Assembly: GCF_001468285.1 (NCBI RefSeq)
Contig: NZ_LNSB01000033.1
Coordinates: 1 to 61,991, forward strand
Length of the DNA: 61,991 bases
Direction of reading: 5' to 3'
DNA from: Sphingopyxis sp. HIX
GTDB taxonomy: Bacteria; Pseudomonadota; Alphaproteobacteria; Sphingomonadales; Sphingomonadaceae
Position 1 is the stretch's first letter. Each line of letters starts with the position of its first letter. Of this stretch, positions 1 through 7,929 are shown piece by piece. The position numbers and the translations under genes are program-made. The notes under the pieces are model-generated. The model was not told where the DNA came from. It worked only from the letters and a program-made list of their open reading frames with translations, and did no database searches.

Positions 1-2
1 CC

Positions 3-1325
3 ATGCCCCCCTTCCACCACCTCCTCGCCAACAACCTCGTCGCCAACATCGTCAATTTCACGGTGTGGTTCGCGCTGACCTTCTGGATCTTTCTCGAAAC
101 GCGGTCGGTGTTCGCGACGGGGATGATCGCGGGGATCTTCCTGGTGCTCACCGCGTCGCTCGCGATCTGGTTCGGCAGCCTCGTCGACCATCATCGCAAG
201 CGCGAAGTCATGATCGCCTCGAGCATCGCCTCGCTCGCGCTCTACGGCGCCGCGCTCGGCGCGCTGATGCTCGTCCCCGCGATCCGCACCGCCGACACCG
301 CGCAGCCCGCGCTCTGGCTGTTCGTGCTGCTGACGATGCTCGGCGCGATCGCCGGCAATATCCGCAACATCGCGCTGCCGACGATCGTCACCCTGCTGAT
401 CCCCGAGGACCGGCGCGACAGGGCGAACGGGCTCGTCGGCATGGTCACCGGCGTCGGTTTCCTCACCACCTCGGCGATCAGCGGTTTCCTCGTCGCCTGG
501 GGCGGGATGGTCGCGACCTTGGGCTTCGCGATGATCCTCTCGCTGGCGGCCGCGGTCCATCTGCTCTTCGTCCATATCGACGAGCCGCGCCCCGAAACCG
601 ACACCGACACCCCACGCCGCGTCGATCTCGCGGGCACGATCCGCCTCGTCGCAGGGATTTCGGGGCTGTTCGCGCTGATCTTCTTCTCGGCGTTCAACAA
701 TCTGCTCGGCGGCGTGTTCATGGCGCTGATGGACGCCTATGGCCTGTCGCTGATGCCCGTCGAGCAATGGGGGCTGCTGTGGGCCTTCGTCTCCTGCGCC
801 TTCATCCTCAGCGGCGCACTCATCGCGCGCACCGGGCTTGGCGCCAATCCGGTCCGCACCTTGCTGCTGGTCAACTTCATCGTCTGGTCGGTCGCCGCGG
901 TGTTCACCATCCAGTCGTCGATCCCGCTGCTGGCGATCGGCTGCTTCATCTGGCTCTTCCTCGGCCCCTATGCCGAGGCCGCCGAGCATACGACGCTGCA
1001 GAAGGTCGTACCCTTCGAGCGGCAGGGCCGCGTCTTCGGCTTCGCGCAGGCGGTCGAGCAGGCCGCGGCGCCGGTCACCGCCTTCGTCATCGCGCCGCTG
1101 ACGCAGTTCGTCTTCGTCCCGCTGATGACCGACGGTGCGGGCGCCGACGCGATCGGCGGCTGGTACGGCCGCGGCGCCGAGCGCGGCATCGCGATCGTCT
1201 TCACGCTGACCGGCCTGCTCGGCGTGCTCGCGACGATCCTCGCCTTCCGCTCGCGCGCCTATCGCCAGATTTCGGCGATCTACGCCGCGCGCAGCGGCGA
1301 GCCGGCGGCCGAAACCGCGGCGTAA
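3..1325 (+). CDS. MFS family transporter
   Basis: Inner-membrane secondary transporter of the major facilitator superfamily; the substrate cannot be read from sequence. The 440-residue product is almost wholly hydrophobic, with about 12 predicted membrane segments. A short charged loop after the second segment (DHHRKREV, about residue 63) matches the conserved MFS cytoplasmic loop 2-3. The N-terminus PFHHLLANNLVANIVNFTVW is typical of the exporter-like MFS_3 group. The ATG lies only 2 bases from the window edge, so a longer N-terminus or promoter outside the window cannot be excluded, although the first helix looks complete. It converges with the exported repeat protein gene, with 7 bases between stops. 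Family confident, substrate unknown. Confidence 0.85.
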   Translation: MPPFHHLLANNLVANIVNFTVWFALTFWIFLETRSVFATGMIAGIFLVLTASLAIWFGSLVDHHRKREVMIASSIASLALYGAALGALMLVPAIRTADTAQPALWLFVLLTMLGAIAGNIRNIALPTIVTLLIPEDRRDRANGLVGMVTGVGFLTTSAISGFLVAWGGMVATLGFAMILSLAAAVHLLFVHIDEPRPETDTDTPRRVDLAGTIRLVAGISGLFALIFFSAFNNLLGGVFMALMDAYGLSLMPVEQWGLLWAFVSCAFILSGALIARTGLGANPVRTLLLVNFIVWSVAAVFTIQSSIPLLAIGCFIWLFLGPYAEAAEHTTLQKVVPFERQGRVFGFAQAVEQAAAPVTAFVIAPLTQFVFVPLMTDGAGADAIGGWYGRGAERGIAIVFTLTGLLGVLATILAFRSRAYRQISAIYAARSGEPAAETAA

Positions 1326-1332
1326 TGCCCGG

Positions 1333-2226
1333 TCAGCGCTTCACCTTCGCCTTCACCTCCAGCTCGGCGATCCGCCGCTCCAGATAAGCGCGATCGTCGC
1401 TCGAAGGCGTCGCGCGCGCATAGGCGGCGTCGAGCCGCGTCAGGTCGCCCGCCTCGACACGTACCTGCGCCTGCGCGCTCGTGCTGAGTCCGCTGGTGCG
1501 CAGCGCATTATCGACATTGGCGAGCCGCGTCTTGTTGTCGAGCACCACCGGATTGCTGCCGTAACTGGTGTCGCCCACCCGCGCGTCGAGCGCATCGAGC
1601 CGCGCGTCGAGGTCGTCGCGCTCGCTGGCGCTGATCCCGTCGCGCGCATAGGTCGCCTCTGCCGTGATCAGCGCGGCATAGTCGGTCTTGAGCCGCGTGC
1701 CCGCGGTGCGCGTCAGCCGGCGCGCGCTGACTTGCGCGTCGACGCGGCGCGTGAATTCGGCCTTGCCGTCGGCGACCGCCAGCGTGTCGGGCTCGCGCGT
1801 GTCGGCATAGCCACCCTCGGACAGGGCCTGCGTCAGCGTGCCATATTTGTCGCCGAGTTCGGTGCGCTCGGCGGTGGTGAAGCGCCCGTCGGCGCCGTAG
1901 CGCGTCTCGAGCGCGACCAGCTCGTCATATTCGGACTTCATCCGCGTGCCATTGGCCTGCGTCAGCGTGCCCGCGCGGACGTCGCTGTCGATCCGCGTGT
2001 GGAATTGCGTGCGATTGGTGTTGAGGGGCTTGCGGCCCACCGCCCACTGGCCTTCGATCGAGGTCGAGGTGCCCAGCCGGTCGCCGAACAGCGACCCCAA
2101 TATGTCGCCCACCCGGACCTTCTGCTTTTCGGTCGATGGCTGCGTATCGCTCTGCGCCGACACCGGCGCGGCGGAAAGCAGCAGGGCGCTCATGCCCAGC
2201 GCGGCGAGGTTTTTGGTCCTGATCAT
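1333..2226 (-). CDS. exported protein with three ~60-residue helical repeats
   Basis: Function unknown. The 297-residue product starts at ATG 2226, preceded by a good GAGGAG Shine-Dalgarno. A much longer open frame continues upstream but has no such signal and runs antisense to the CoA-transferase gene. Residues 1-25 form a signal peptide (MIRTKNLAALGMSALLLSAA, cleavage after VSAQ). The mature part carries three degenerate repeats, each with a basic helix, a LT-x-A-x-G-T-R-(M/L)-K-(S/T)-(E/D)-Y core, an E-x-x-Y-x-x-D-G turn and an acidic ER-x-x-L helix. The D-G-x-(F/I)-(T/S)-x-x-E turns resemble calcium-binding loops, but no canonical EF-hand is complete. Probably periplasmic. Confidence 0.75.
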   Translation of the reverse strand: MIRTKNLAALGMSALLLSAAPVSAQSDTQPSTEKQKVRVGDILGSLFGDRLGTSTSIEGQWAVGRKPLNTNRTQFHTRIDSDVRAGTLTQANGTRMKSEYDELVALETRYGADGRFTTAERTELGDKYGTLTQALSEGGYADTREPDTLAVADGKAEFTRRVDAQVSARRLTRTAGTRLKTDYAALITAEATYARDGISASERDDLDARLDALDARVGDTSYGSNPVVLDNKTRLANVDNALRTSGLSTSAQAQVRVEAGDLTRLDAAYARATPSSDDRAYLERRIAELEVKAKVKR

Positions 2227-2388
2227 CGGAAGATCTCCTCTCAGACCCCCGTCGCCGAAACGCCGCAACACCGCGCCGGGTTGCACGGGCGCCGACGGCG
2301 CGAAAAACACGCCCTCACGCAAACGGGCATTGCCTCTTCGGTTTTCTTCCGCAACCATTCGCCCGAAACACAATGACGAAGGGAGACG

Positions 2389-3555
2389 ATGCCGGTGGCC
2401 ATGCTTAAGGGAATCCGGATCGTCGACCTGACCACGGTCATCTTCGGCCCCTATGCGACGCAGATGCTCGCCGATCTCGGCGCCGAGGTGATCAAGGTCG
2501 AGGCGCCGGGGCTCGGCGACATTTCGCGCTACCTCGGCAACGGCATTCCCGACCCGACGATGGGGTCGGTCCACCTGACGGTCAATCGCGGCAAAAGATC
2601 GATCGCGCTCGACCTGAAGCAACCCGACGATGCTGCGGTGCTGCGCGAGCTGATCGCGACCGCCGACGTCTTTTTCCACAATGTCCGCGGCAAGGCGATC
2701 GCGCGATTGGGCTTCGATTATGAGGGCTGCCGGGCGATCAAGCCCGACATCGTCTATGTCCATGGCACCGGCTTCGGGCAGGACGGGCCCTATGCCGACC
2801 TCCAGGCCTATGACGACGTCATCCAGGCCGCGACGGGCACCACCAGCCTGCTCCCGCGCGTCGACGGCGACCCGCGCCCGCGCTATTTGCCTTCGCTGAT
2901 CGCGGACAAGGTGGCGGGCCAATATGGCGCGCAGGCGATCCTCGCGGCGCTGATCCACAAATTGCGCACCGGCGAGGGCCAGGCGGTCGAAGTGTCGATG
3001 TTCGAATGCTTCACCAGCTTCATGATGGTCGAGCACCTCCGCGACGACACGCTCGACCCGCCGATCGGCCCCGCGGGTTATCCGCGCCAGCTCGACCCGA
3101 CGCGCCAGCCCTTCCCGACGAGCGACGGCTATCTCGCGATCGTCCCCTACACACCCGAATCGACCGCGCGGCTGCTCGGGCTGCTCGGCTGCGCCGAACT
3201 GCTCACGACGCCGGAATTCGAAGCGGCGAAGGCGAAAGCGCAGCATATGCCGCTCGTCTACACCGCGATCGCCGAGCGCACGCCGGCGCGCTCGACCGCC
3301 GAATGGCTCGCGCTGTTCGCCCAGAACGACATTCCGGCGATGTCGGTGCGCGACCTGCAGGACATCCGCGAGGACCCGCACCTCGCCCAAACGGGCTTCT
3401 TCCGCCACCGCGTCCATCCCGACGTCGGCGGCTTTTACGAGATGCAGCCGCCGGTGAAATATGGCGCGGCGCCGGTGCGCGACATCGGCTTCGCGCCGCG
3501 GATCGACGGCGACGGCGAAGCGATCCGCGCCGAACTCGCGGCACGGCGCGGGTGA
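2389..3555 (+). CDS. CaiB/BaiF-type CoA-transferase (family III)
   Basis: Predicted to transfer CoA between carboxylic acids, or to act as an alpha-methylacyl-CoA racemase; the exact substrate is not evident. The 388-residue length is normal for family III. Hallmarks are the N-terminal LKGIRIVDLT, the LADLGAEVIKVEAPG nucleotide-binding stretch, NRGKRSIALDLK, and the conserved aspartate near residue 173 (SLIADKVAGQ) that forms the covalent acyl intermediate in formyl-CoA transferase. ATG 2389 follows GGGAGACG; ATG 2401 is an alternative. The gene is divergent from the exported repeat protein and precedes two MAPEG genes. Family very likely, reaction uncertain. Confidence 0.9.
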   Translation: MPVAMLKGIRIVDLTTVIFGPYATQMLADLGAEVIKVEAPGLGDISRYLGNGIPDPTMGSVHLTVNRGKRSIALDLKQPDDAAVLRELIATADVFFHNVRGKAIARLGFDYEGCRAIKPDIVYVHGTGFGQDGPYADLQAYDDVIQAATGTTSLLPRVDGDPRPRYLPSLIADKVAGQYGAQAILAALIHKLRTGEGQAVEVSMFECFTSFMMVEHLRDDTLDPPIGPAGYPRQLDPTRQPFPTSDGYLAIVPYTPESTARLLGLLGCAELLTTPEFEAAKAKAQHMPLVYTAIAERTPARSTAEWLALFAQNDIPAMSVRDLQDIREDPHLAQTGFFRHRVHPDVGGFYEMQPPVKYGAAPVRDIGFAPRIDGDGEAIRAELAARRG

Positions 3556-3619
3556 ATTTGGGCAATTGCATATCGGCGCGCGATCCCTAGCATCGCGGCC
3601 AAACAAAGGGGGGAGCGAT

Positions 3620-4051
3620 ATGACGCCGAACATCCTCGCACCGGGCGCGGTGCTGATCCTGTGGACGCTGGTGATGCTGGTGTGGACCGCGGTGACGCGT
3701 TTCCGCGCGCTCGCCAAGTCGGGGATCGACCTCAAGGCCGCGCCGCCAGGCGGCCGCGGCGGTGACCTCGAGGGCATATTGCCGCCGCTCACCAACTGGA
3801 AATCGCACAATTATACGCATCTGCTCGAACAGCCGACGCTCTTCTACGCGGTGATCCTGATCCTGCACGCGGTCGGCGGCTATCCCGCCTATGTCGTGTG
3901 GATCGCCTGGGCCTATGTCGTGCTGCGCGTGATCCACAGCTTCTGGCAGTCGATGGTCAACCGCATCCCGGTGCGCTTCGCGATCTTCGGGCTGTCGACG
4001 ATATGCCTGTTGGCGCTGGCGCTGCTCGCGGTGATCGCAACTCTGGGTTGA
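3620..4051 (+). CDS. MAPEG family membrane protein (first of a tandem pair)
   Basis: Small integral membrane protein of the MAPEG superfamily (eicosanoid/glutathione metabolism fold). The 143 residues contain four hydrophobic segments: an N-terminal helix (LILWTLVMLVWTAVTRF), a hydrophilic loop with NWKSHNYTHLLEQPTLFY, and three more helices. The (S/A)HNY-x-x-(L/M)-(L/M)-EQPT-(L/V)-FYA segment matches the MAPEG glutathione-binding signature region (E-N-x-x-E-x-x-P). ATG 3620 is chosen for its AGGGGGGAGCG Shine-Dalgarno; upstream in-frame codons lie inside the CoA-transferase gene. The second MAPEG gene begins 14 bases after the stop. Enzymatic activity is not shown by sequence. Confidence 0.85.
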   Translation: MTPNILAPGAVLILWTLVMLVWTAVTRFRALAKSGIDLKAAPPGGRGGDLEGILPPLTNWKSHNYTHLLEQPTLFYAVILILHAVGGYPAYVVWIAWAYVVLRVIHSFWQSMVNRIPVRFAIFGLSTICLLALALLAVIATLG

Positions 4052-4064
4052 GGGGGAGAAGAAT

Positions 4065-4499
4065 ATGGAAACCAACGCTATATTGGGGCCGGTCGCGACG
4101 CTCGCGCTGTGGTCGATGGTGATGTGGGTGTGGATGTACGCGACGCGCATCCCCGCGATGAGCCGCGCCAAGATCGACGCCGCCAAGATGGTCGGCGGCA
4201 CCGGCAAGAATCTCGACGACGTGCTGCCGCCCGAGGTCCAGTGGAAGGCGCATAATTACAACCATCTGATGGAGCAGCCGACGGTCTTCTACGCCGTCGC
4301 GCTGGCGCTCGCGATCGGCGGTATGGGCGGCGGGCTCAACACGCAGATTGCCTGGGCCTATGTGGTGCTGCGCATCCTGCACAGCCTGGTGCAGGTGACG
4401 GTCAACCGCGTGATGTGGCGTTTCGCGATCTTCGCGCTGGCGAGCCTCGCGCTGCTGGCGCTGTGCGTGCACGCCTTCATGGGGTTCGTGCTGCATTGA
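4065..4499 (+). CDS. MAPEG family membrane protein (second of a tandem pair)
   Basis: Paralogue of the gene just upstream, with 144 residues and the same four-helix layout. It shares the WKAHNYNHLMEQPTVFYAV block and the IAWAYVVLRILHS helix, so the pair arose by tandem duplication. A GGGGGAGAAG Shine-Dalgarno precedes ATG 4065, and the 14-base spacing points to co-transcription. MAPEG proteins are trimers, so the two products could form hetero- or homo-trimers in the inner membrane (inference). The cluster ends at a GC-rich palindrome (4508-4529) before the convergent methyltransferase gene. Confidence 0.85.
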   Translation: METNAILGPVATLALWSMVMWVWMYATRIPAMSRAKIDAAKMVGGTGKNLDDVLPPEVQWKAHNYNHLMEQPTVFYAVALALAIGGMGGGLNTQIAWAYVVLRILHSLVQVTVNRVMWRFAIFALASLALLALCVHAFMGFVLH

Positions 4500-4507
4500 T
4501 CTGGCAT

Positions 4508-4529
4508 CCCCTCCCACCTGCGGGAGGGG
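4508..4529. repeat. REP-like palindrome / possible bidirectional terminator
   Basis: Inverted repeat CCCCTCCC-acctgc-GGGAGGGG (8-bp arms, 6-nt loop) between the convergent stops of the second MAPEG gene and the RNA methyltransferase. The same core occurs twice between secG and tpiA (32400-32421 and 32494-32515), so it is a dispersed element rather than a private terminator. There is no U-run, so strong intrinsic termination is doubtful. Confidence 0.6.
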
Positions 4530-4533
4530 AGCT

Positions 4534-5733
4534 TCAGCGCGAAAACCGTCCCGCCAGCTCGACATGCGTCGACCAGCGGAACTGCCCGACCGGCTGCACC
4601 CAGTCGAGCCTGTACCCGCCCGCAACCAATATCTTCGCGTCGCGCGCAAAGCTCGCAGGGTTGCAGCTGACATAGGCGATCGCCGGCACGCTCGCCGCCG
4701 CCAGTTCCTTGACCTGCTCCTCGGCTCCCGCGCGCGGCGGATCGAGGATCACGGCGCCGAAGCGGTTCAGCTCGGCCGGGACCAGCGGCCGCCGGAACAG
4801 GTCGCGATGCTCGGTCGCGACCAGCGCCCGCGCGCGGTTCGCCGCTCCCATCAGCGCCGCGATCGCATCGCGCGCGCCCTCGGCCGCATAGACTTTCCGC
4901 CCCGCCTGCACCGACAATGCGAAGGTGCCGACCCCGGCGAACAGGTCGGCGACCACGCCCGCGTCGCCGATCGCCCGCGTCACCGCGTCGATCAGCGCGT
5001 CCTGTCCGATAACCGTCGGCTGCAGGAAGGCGAAGACCGGCACCTCGACCGCGATGCCGCCGAAACGCACCGTCGGCGGATCGGGCTGCCACAGGGTCTC
5101 GGGCCCGTCGCCCTGGTCGATGACGAAGCGCGCGAGCCGGTGCGCGCCCGCGAAATCCTGCAGCGCCATCGCGGCGTCGAGCCCCTCGGCCTTCACCCCC
5201 TCCAGCACCAGTTCGACGCCTTGGTCGAGCATCTGCAGCTTGACCTTCACCGGCCGCCGCTGCGGCGCGATCAGCCCCAGCAATTCGCGCACCGGCTCGA
5301 CCAGCGCGAACAGTTCGGGCAGCAGCAGCGGGCACATGCGCATGTCGACGATCTGGTTGCTCTGCGCCGCATTGAAGCCGATCGCGACCTGCCGCCCCGT
5401 GCGCAGCGCCGTCAGCGCTGCGCGGCGGCGGCTGTGCGGCGGCGACAGCAGCGCGGGGAGCACCTCGTCGGCGTTCACCCCCTGCCCCTCGAGCCCGCCG
5501 ATCACGCGGTCGCGGACATAGTCGGCGAGCGCCGCCTCGGCGACATGCTGCAACTGGCACCCGCCGCATTTGCCGAAATGGCGGCACGGCGGTTCGGCGC
5601 GGTTCGGCCCTGGAATGAGGATGCCATCGGGACGCACGCGGTCGCCCGGCGCGGCGCCCGCGACATGGCGGCCGTCGTCGGTGACGCCGTCGCCGCGCGC
5701 GGCGATGCGGGTGATCAGGGCGGTTTCGCTCAC
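4534..5733 (-). CDS. class I SAM-dependent RNA (uracil-5-)-methyltransferase, RumA/TrmA type
   Basis: Predicted to methylate C5 of a uridine in rRNA or tRNA. The 399-residue protein has the [4Fe-4S] cysteines CRHFGKCGGCQL (residues about 50-60), the SAM motif VVADLFAGVGTFALS (about 262), DPPRAGAEEQ (about 328) and the catalytic-cysteine block YVSCNPASFARD (about 354). The N-terminal TRAM-like part is short (GDGVTDDGRHVAGAAPGDRV). The start is GTG 5733, one base after the TGA of the NAD(P)HX repair gene, so translation is probably coupled. Sphingomonads commonly carry a single RumA-like enzyme of this size; whether it acts at U747- or U1939-type sites cannot be told. Confidence 0.88.
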   Translation of the reverse strand: MSETALITRIAARGDGVTDDGRHVAGAAPGDRVRPDGILIPGPNRAEPPCRHFGKCGGCQLQHVAEAALADYVRDRVIGGLEGQGVNADEVLPALLSPPHSRRRAALTALRTGRQVAIGFNAAQSNQIVDMRMCPLLLPELFALVEPVRELLGLIAPQRRPVKVKLQMLDQGVELVLEGVKAEGLDAAMALQDFAGAHRLARFVIDQGDGPETLWQPDPPTVRFGGIAVEVPVFAFLQPTVIGQDALIDAVTRAIGDAGVVADLFAGVGTFALSVQAGRKVYAAEGARDAIAALMGAANRARALVATEHRDLFRRPLVPAELNRFGAVILDPPRAGAEEQVKELAAASVPAIAYVSCNPASFARDAKILVAGGYRLDWVQPVGQFRWSTHVELAGRFSR

Positions 5734-5734
5734 A

Positions 5735-7108
5735 TCAGTCTTTCAGCAGGTCGTCGGCCACCAGATCGTCGGCGACGAGGCCGGCGCCAATAGCCTGCGC
5801 GCGCGCAATATGCCAGCCCACCGCGGCAACCGCCGCTTCGAAGGCATCGCCCGCGCGCGCGAGCATCGCCCCGCACGCCCCCGCGAGGACGTCGCCGGTC
5901 CCTGCGGTGGCGAGCCAGGGGCTGCCCGGCCAGGCCGCCGCAACGCGTCCGTCGGGCGCGGCGATGACGGTGTCGGCGCCCTTGTAGATCACCACCGCGC
6001 CGGCATCGGCGGCAGCAGCCTTCGTGCGGTCGATCTTGCTGCCTTCGAGCCCCGGAAAGGCCTTGGCGAATTCCCCTTCGTGCGGGGTCAGGATCGTCGG
6101 CACCGCCCCGCCGAGCGTCCGCAGGCGCGGCAGCGCCGCGGCAATCGCGGCGGCATCGAGCACCAGCGACTTGCCCGCATCGAGCGCTGCCGCAACATCG
6201 CCCTCCAGATCGTCGCCAGCCGGATAGCCCGGCCCCACGACCACCGCACCCACGCGCGCATCGCCCAGCCGCTCGCCGTACCGGCCGGCCTCTTCGGCAA
6301 TGATGGCATCGAGAGGCGCGCTTTCGGCGCCGCTGAGCACCACATAGCCCGCTCCACTGCGCAGTGCCGCCGCGGCGGTCAGCCGGGCCGCTCCGGGCAT
6401 CGGTCCCGAGCGCACCAGCACCATCCCGCGATTGAACTTGTGCGCGGTCGCCCCCGGCGCCGCGACTGCGGATTTCGGCGCGGTGCGCATCGCCCGGTCC
6501 GCCGCGATCCCGATCGGCGCCAGCGACACGCGCCCGCACTGCGCCGCAGCCGGCAGCAGCACATGCGCCGGCTTGAGCGCCCCCAGCGCCAAGGTCACAT
6601 CCGCGGGCAGCGGCGGCGCCCAAACCTGCGCGCCGTCGCCATCGACCCCGCTTGGCACATCGACCGCGAGCACCCGTCGCCCGGCAAAGCGCCGCAATAT
6701 CGTCGCGAGCTCGTCGCCGACCGGCCGCGTCAGTCCGACGCCGAACAGGGCATCGACGACGAGCGGTGCCGCCGCGGTCTCGCTGGATAGCGCCTCGACC
6801 GGCCCCTCCCACCGCGCCCACGCCGCGCGTGCCAGATCGGTCGCGGGTTCGGCGAGCGCCGCCACCCGCACCTCGGCCCCGCGCCCGGCGAGCAGCCGCG
6901 CTGCGACATAGCCGTCGCCGCCGTTATTCCCCGGCCCGCACAGGATCAGCACCGGCCCGCCTGCCGCCATGCGCCAGGCGGTATCGGCGACTGCGGCGCC
7001 CGCGCGGTCCATCAGTTCGGCAAGCGAGGTTCCCGATGCCGCGCAAGCTGCCTCGGCCGCACGCATCGCGGCGGTGGTCAGGATCGGGGCGTCGGCGGGA
7101 ACGGACAT
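5735..7108 (-). CDS. nnr: bifunctional NAD(P)H-hydrate epimerase / ADP-dependent dehydratase
   Basis: Repairs hydrated NAD(P)H: the N-terminal YjeF_N domain epimerises R- to S-NAD(P)HX and the C-terminal ribokinase-like domain dehydrates it using ADP. In 457 residues the epimerase domain shows ILCGPGNNGGDGYVAARLL (about residue 54) and VDALFGVGLTRPV. The dehydratase domain shows HKFNRGMVLV, TILTPHEGEFAK and the catalytic TAGTGDVLAG near residue 400. The fused layout is the usual bacterial one, though the length is at the short end. ATG 7108 follows a spacer with no strong Shine-Dalgarno. It lies directly upstream of the RNA methyltransferase. Confident assignment. Confidence 0.93.
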   Translation of the reverse strand: MSVPADAPILTTAAMRAAEAACAASGTSLAELMDRAGAAVADTAWRMAAGGPVLILCGPGNNGGDGYVAARLLAGRGAEVRVAALAEPATDLARAAWARWEGPVEALSSETAAAPLVVDALFGVGLTRPVGDELATILRRFAGRRVLAVDVPSGVDGDGAQVWAPPLPADVTLALGALKPAHVLLPAAAQCGRVSLAPIGIAADRAMRTAPKSAVAAPGATAHKFNRGMVLVRSGPMPGAARLTAAAALRSGAGYVVLSGAESAPLDAIIAEEAGRYGERLGDARVGAVVVGPGYPAGDDLEGDVAAALDAGKSLVLDAAAIAAALPRLRTLGGAVPTILTPHEGEFAKAFPGLEGSKIDRTKAAAADAGAVVIYKGADTVIAAPDGRVAAAWPGSPWLATAGTGDVLAGACGAMLARAGDAFEAAVAAVGWHIARAQAIGAGLVADDLVADDLLKD

Positions 7109-7539
7109 CGCACCGTGGTAGCGCGTTTCGGTGCGGGTGAGAACTCGGAGGTTCGATTGACGGGTTTCGGGCGGTTGCGGTCGCTCTTAATCCTCCCTGT
7201 CGCAAGCGATGGGGAGGGGGACCGCTCGCGAAGCGAGTGGTGGAGGGGTGGCGGGCTGAAGCCGACGCTAAGGCTTCGACCCCTCCACCATGCTTCGCAT
7301 GGTCCCCCTCCCCACGGCTGCGCCGCAGGGAGGATTAAAGAACGTCCGCTCCCCACCCCAAAACCACCGCCGTCAAAAAAGGCCTTTCCTACATTATCCG
7401 GCTATGCAAACGTCGATCCCGACTCTTCACGCGGCGATAAATGCGGTTGCCGAGGTCCTGTCGGGAAGGCGCACAGGGCTGAACTTTCCTGAACTTTGGA
7501 ATAAGCAAAGGCAGCTTCTCACCCCAAAAGCGGTTCAGC
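7109..7539. other. 431-bp intergenic stretch without a gene
   Basis: No open frame here has a plausible start and coding bias. The left part would hold the promoter of the NAD(P)HX repair gene. The middle is a large composite palindrome (7188-7337). The right part (7340-7539) is markedly A/T-richer than the surroundings (for example aaaaaaggcctttcctacat) and I recognise nothing in it. It contains no tRNA-like cloverleaf that I can find. Confidence 0.6.
7188..7337. repeat. composite REP/BIME-like palindrome, family B
   Basis: A 150-bp inverted element. The outer arms begin taatcctccctg and end cagggaggatta. Inside them are gcgatggggagggggacc and ggtccccctccccac, and in the centre is a second inverted set (gtggtggaggggt / acccctccaccat) around a short spacer. 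The element at 61801-61936 shares the outer and inner blocks, so this is a dispersed repeat. It could fold into a long two-tiered hairpin if transcribed. No coding potential. Confidence 0.75.
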
Positions 7540-7929
7540 TCAATCCACCCCGCCCGTATCCGCCGGCAGCCGGTAGCGATCATTCCCGATCGCCACCTCG
7601 ATCACGCCCTCGCCGACGATCGAGACGTTCGCGACCTCGGCGCCGTCGGCCGAAATCACCCCGCGCCCGTCGGTGGTGATCTGGAGCCGCCGATATCCTA
7701 CATCGCTCCGCCCGACGACCAGCACCGCCCCTTCGGCGCCGCTCATTTCCTGCACCGTGCAGGTGCGGTCGAACAGCTTGGCGCCCTCGAGCGCACACTC
7801 GATCCGTCCGTCGTTCGCGGCGTCGCGCGACTGCTTCGCCTCGGCGGCGGCGATGTCGGCGTTGTTCGGCTTGTCGCTGCACGCCGCGAGCAGCAGCAGC
7901 GGCAGCGCCGCCAGTCCGGTGATCCTCAA
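7540..7929 (-). CDS. small lipoprotein, coupled to ilvD
   Basis: Uncharacterised lipoprotein of 129 residues. The best start is TTG 7929, which overlaps the ilvD TGA as TTGA. From there the product opens with a lipoprotein signal ([20 protein letters not shown]) whose lipobox LAAC puts the lipidated cysteine near residue 17. The rest has a paired-cysteine segment ([20 protein letters not shown]) and a beta-rich tail ending in [14 protein letters not shown] longer in-frame ORF extends into ilvD but lacks coding character and would bury the signal peptide. Likely anchored in the inner or outer membrane facing the periplasm. The link to branched-chain amino acid synthesis is positional only. Confidence 0.75.
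   Translation of the reverse strand: MRITGLAALPLLLLAACSDKPNNADIAAAEAKQSRDAANDGRIECALEGAKLFDRTCTVQEMSGAEGAVLVVGRSDVGYRRLQITTDGRGVISADGAEVANVSIVGEGVIEVAIGNDRYRLPADTGGVD

Noticed and set aside
1333..3810. 825-residue minus-strand open frame
   Set aside because: Only its C-terminal 297 residues have a signal peptide and a Shine-Dalgarno; the rest is antisense to the CoA-transferase gene and arginine-rich, typical of GC-rich shadow frames.
7340..7539. Possible small genes in the A+T-richer half of the 7.1-7.5 kb gap
   Set aside because: Short frames run through the palindrome with no Shine-Dalgarno or conserved-looking sequence.
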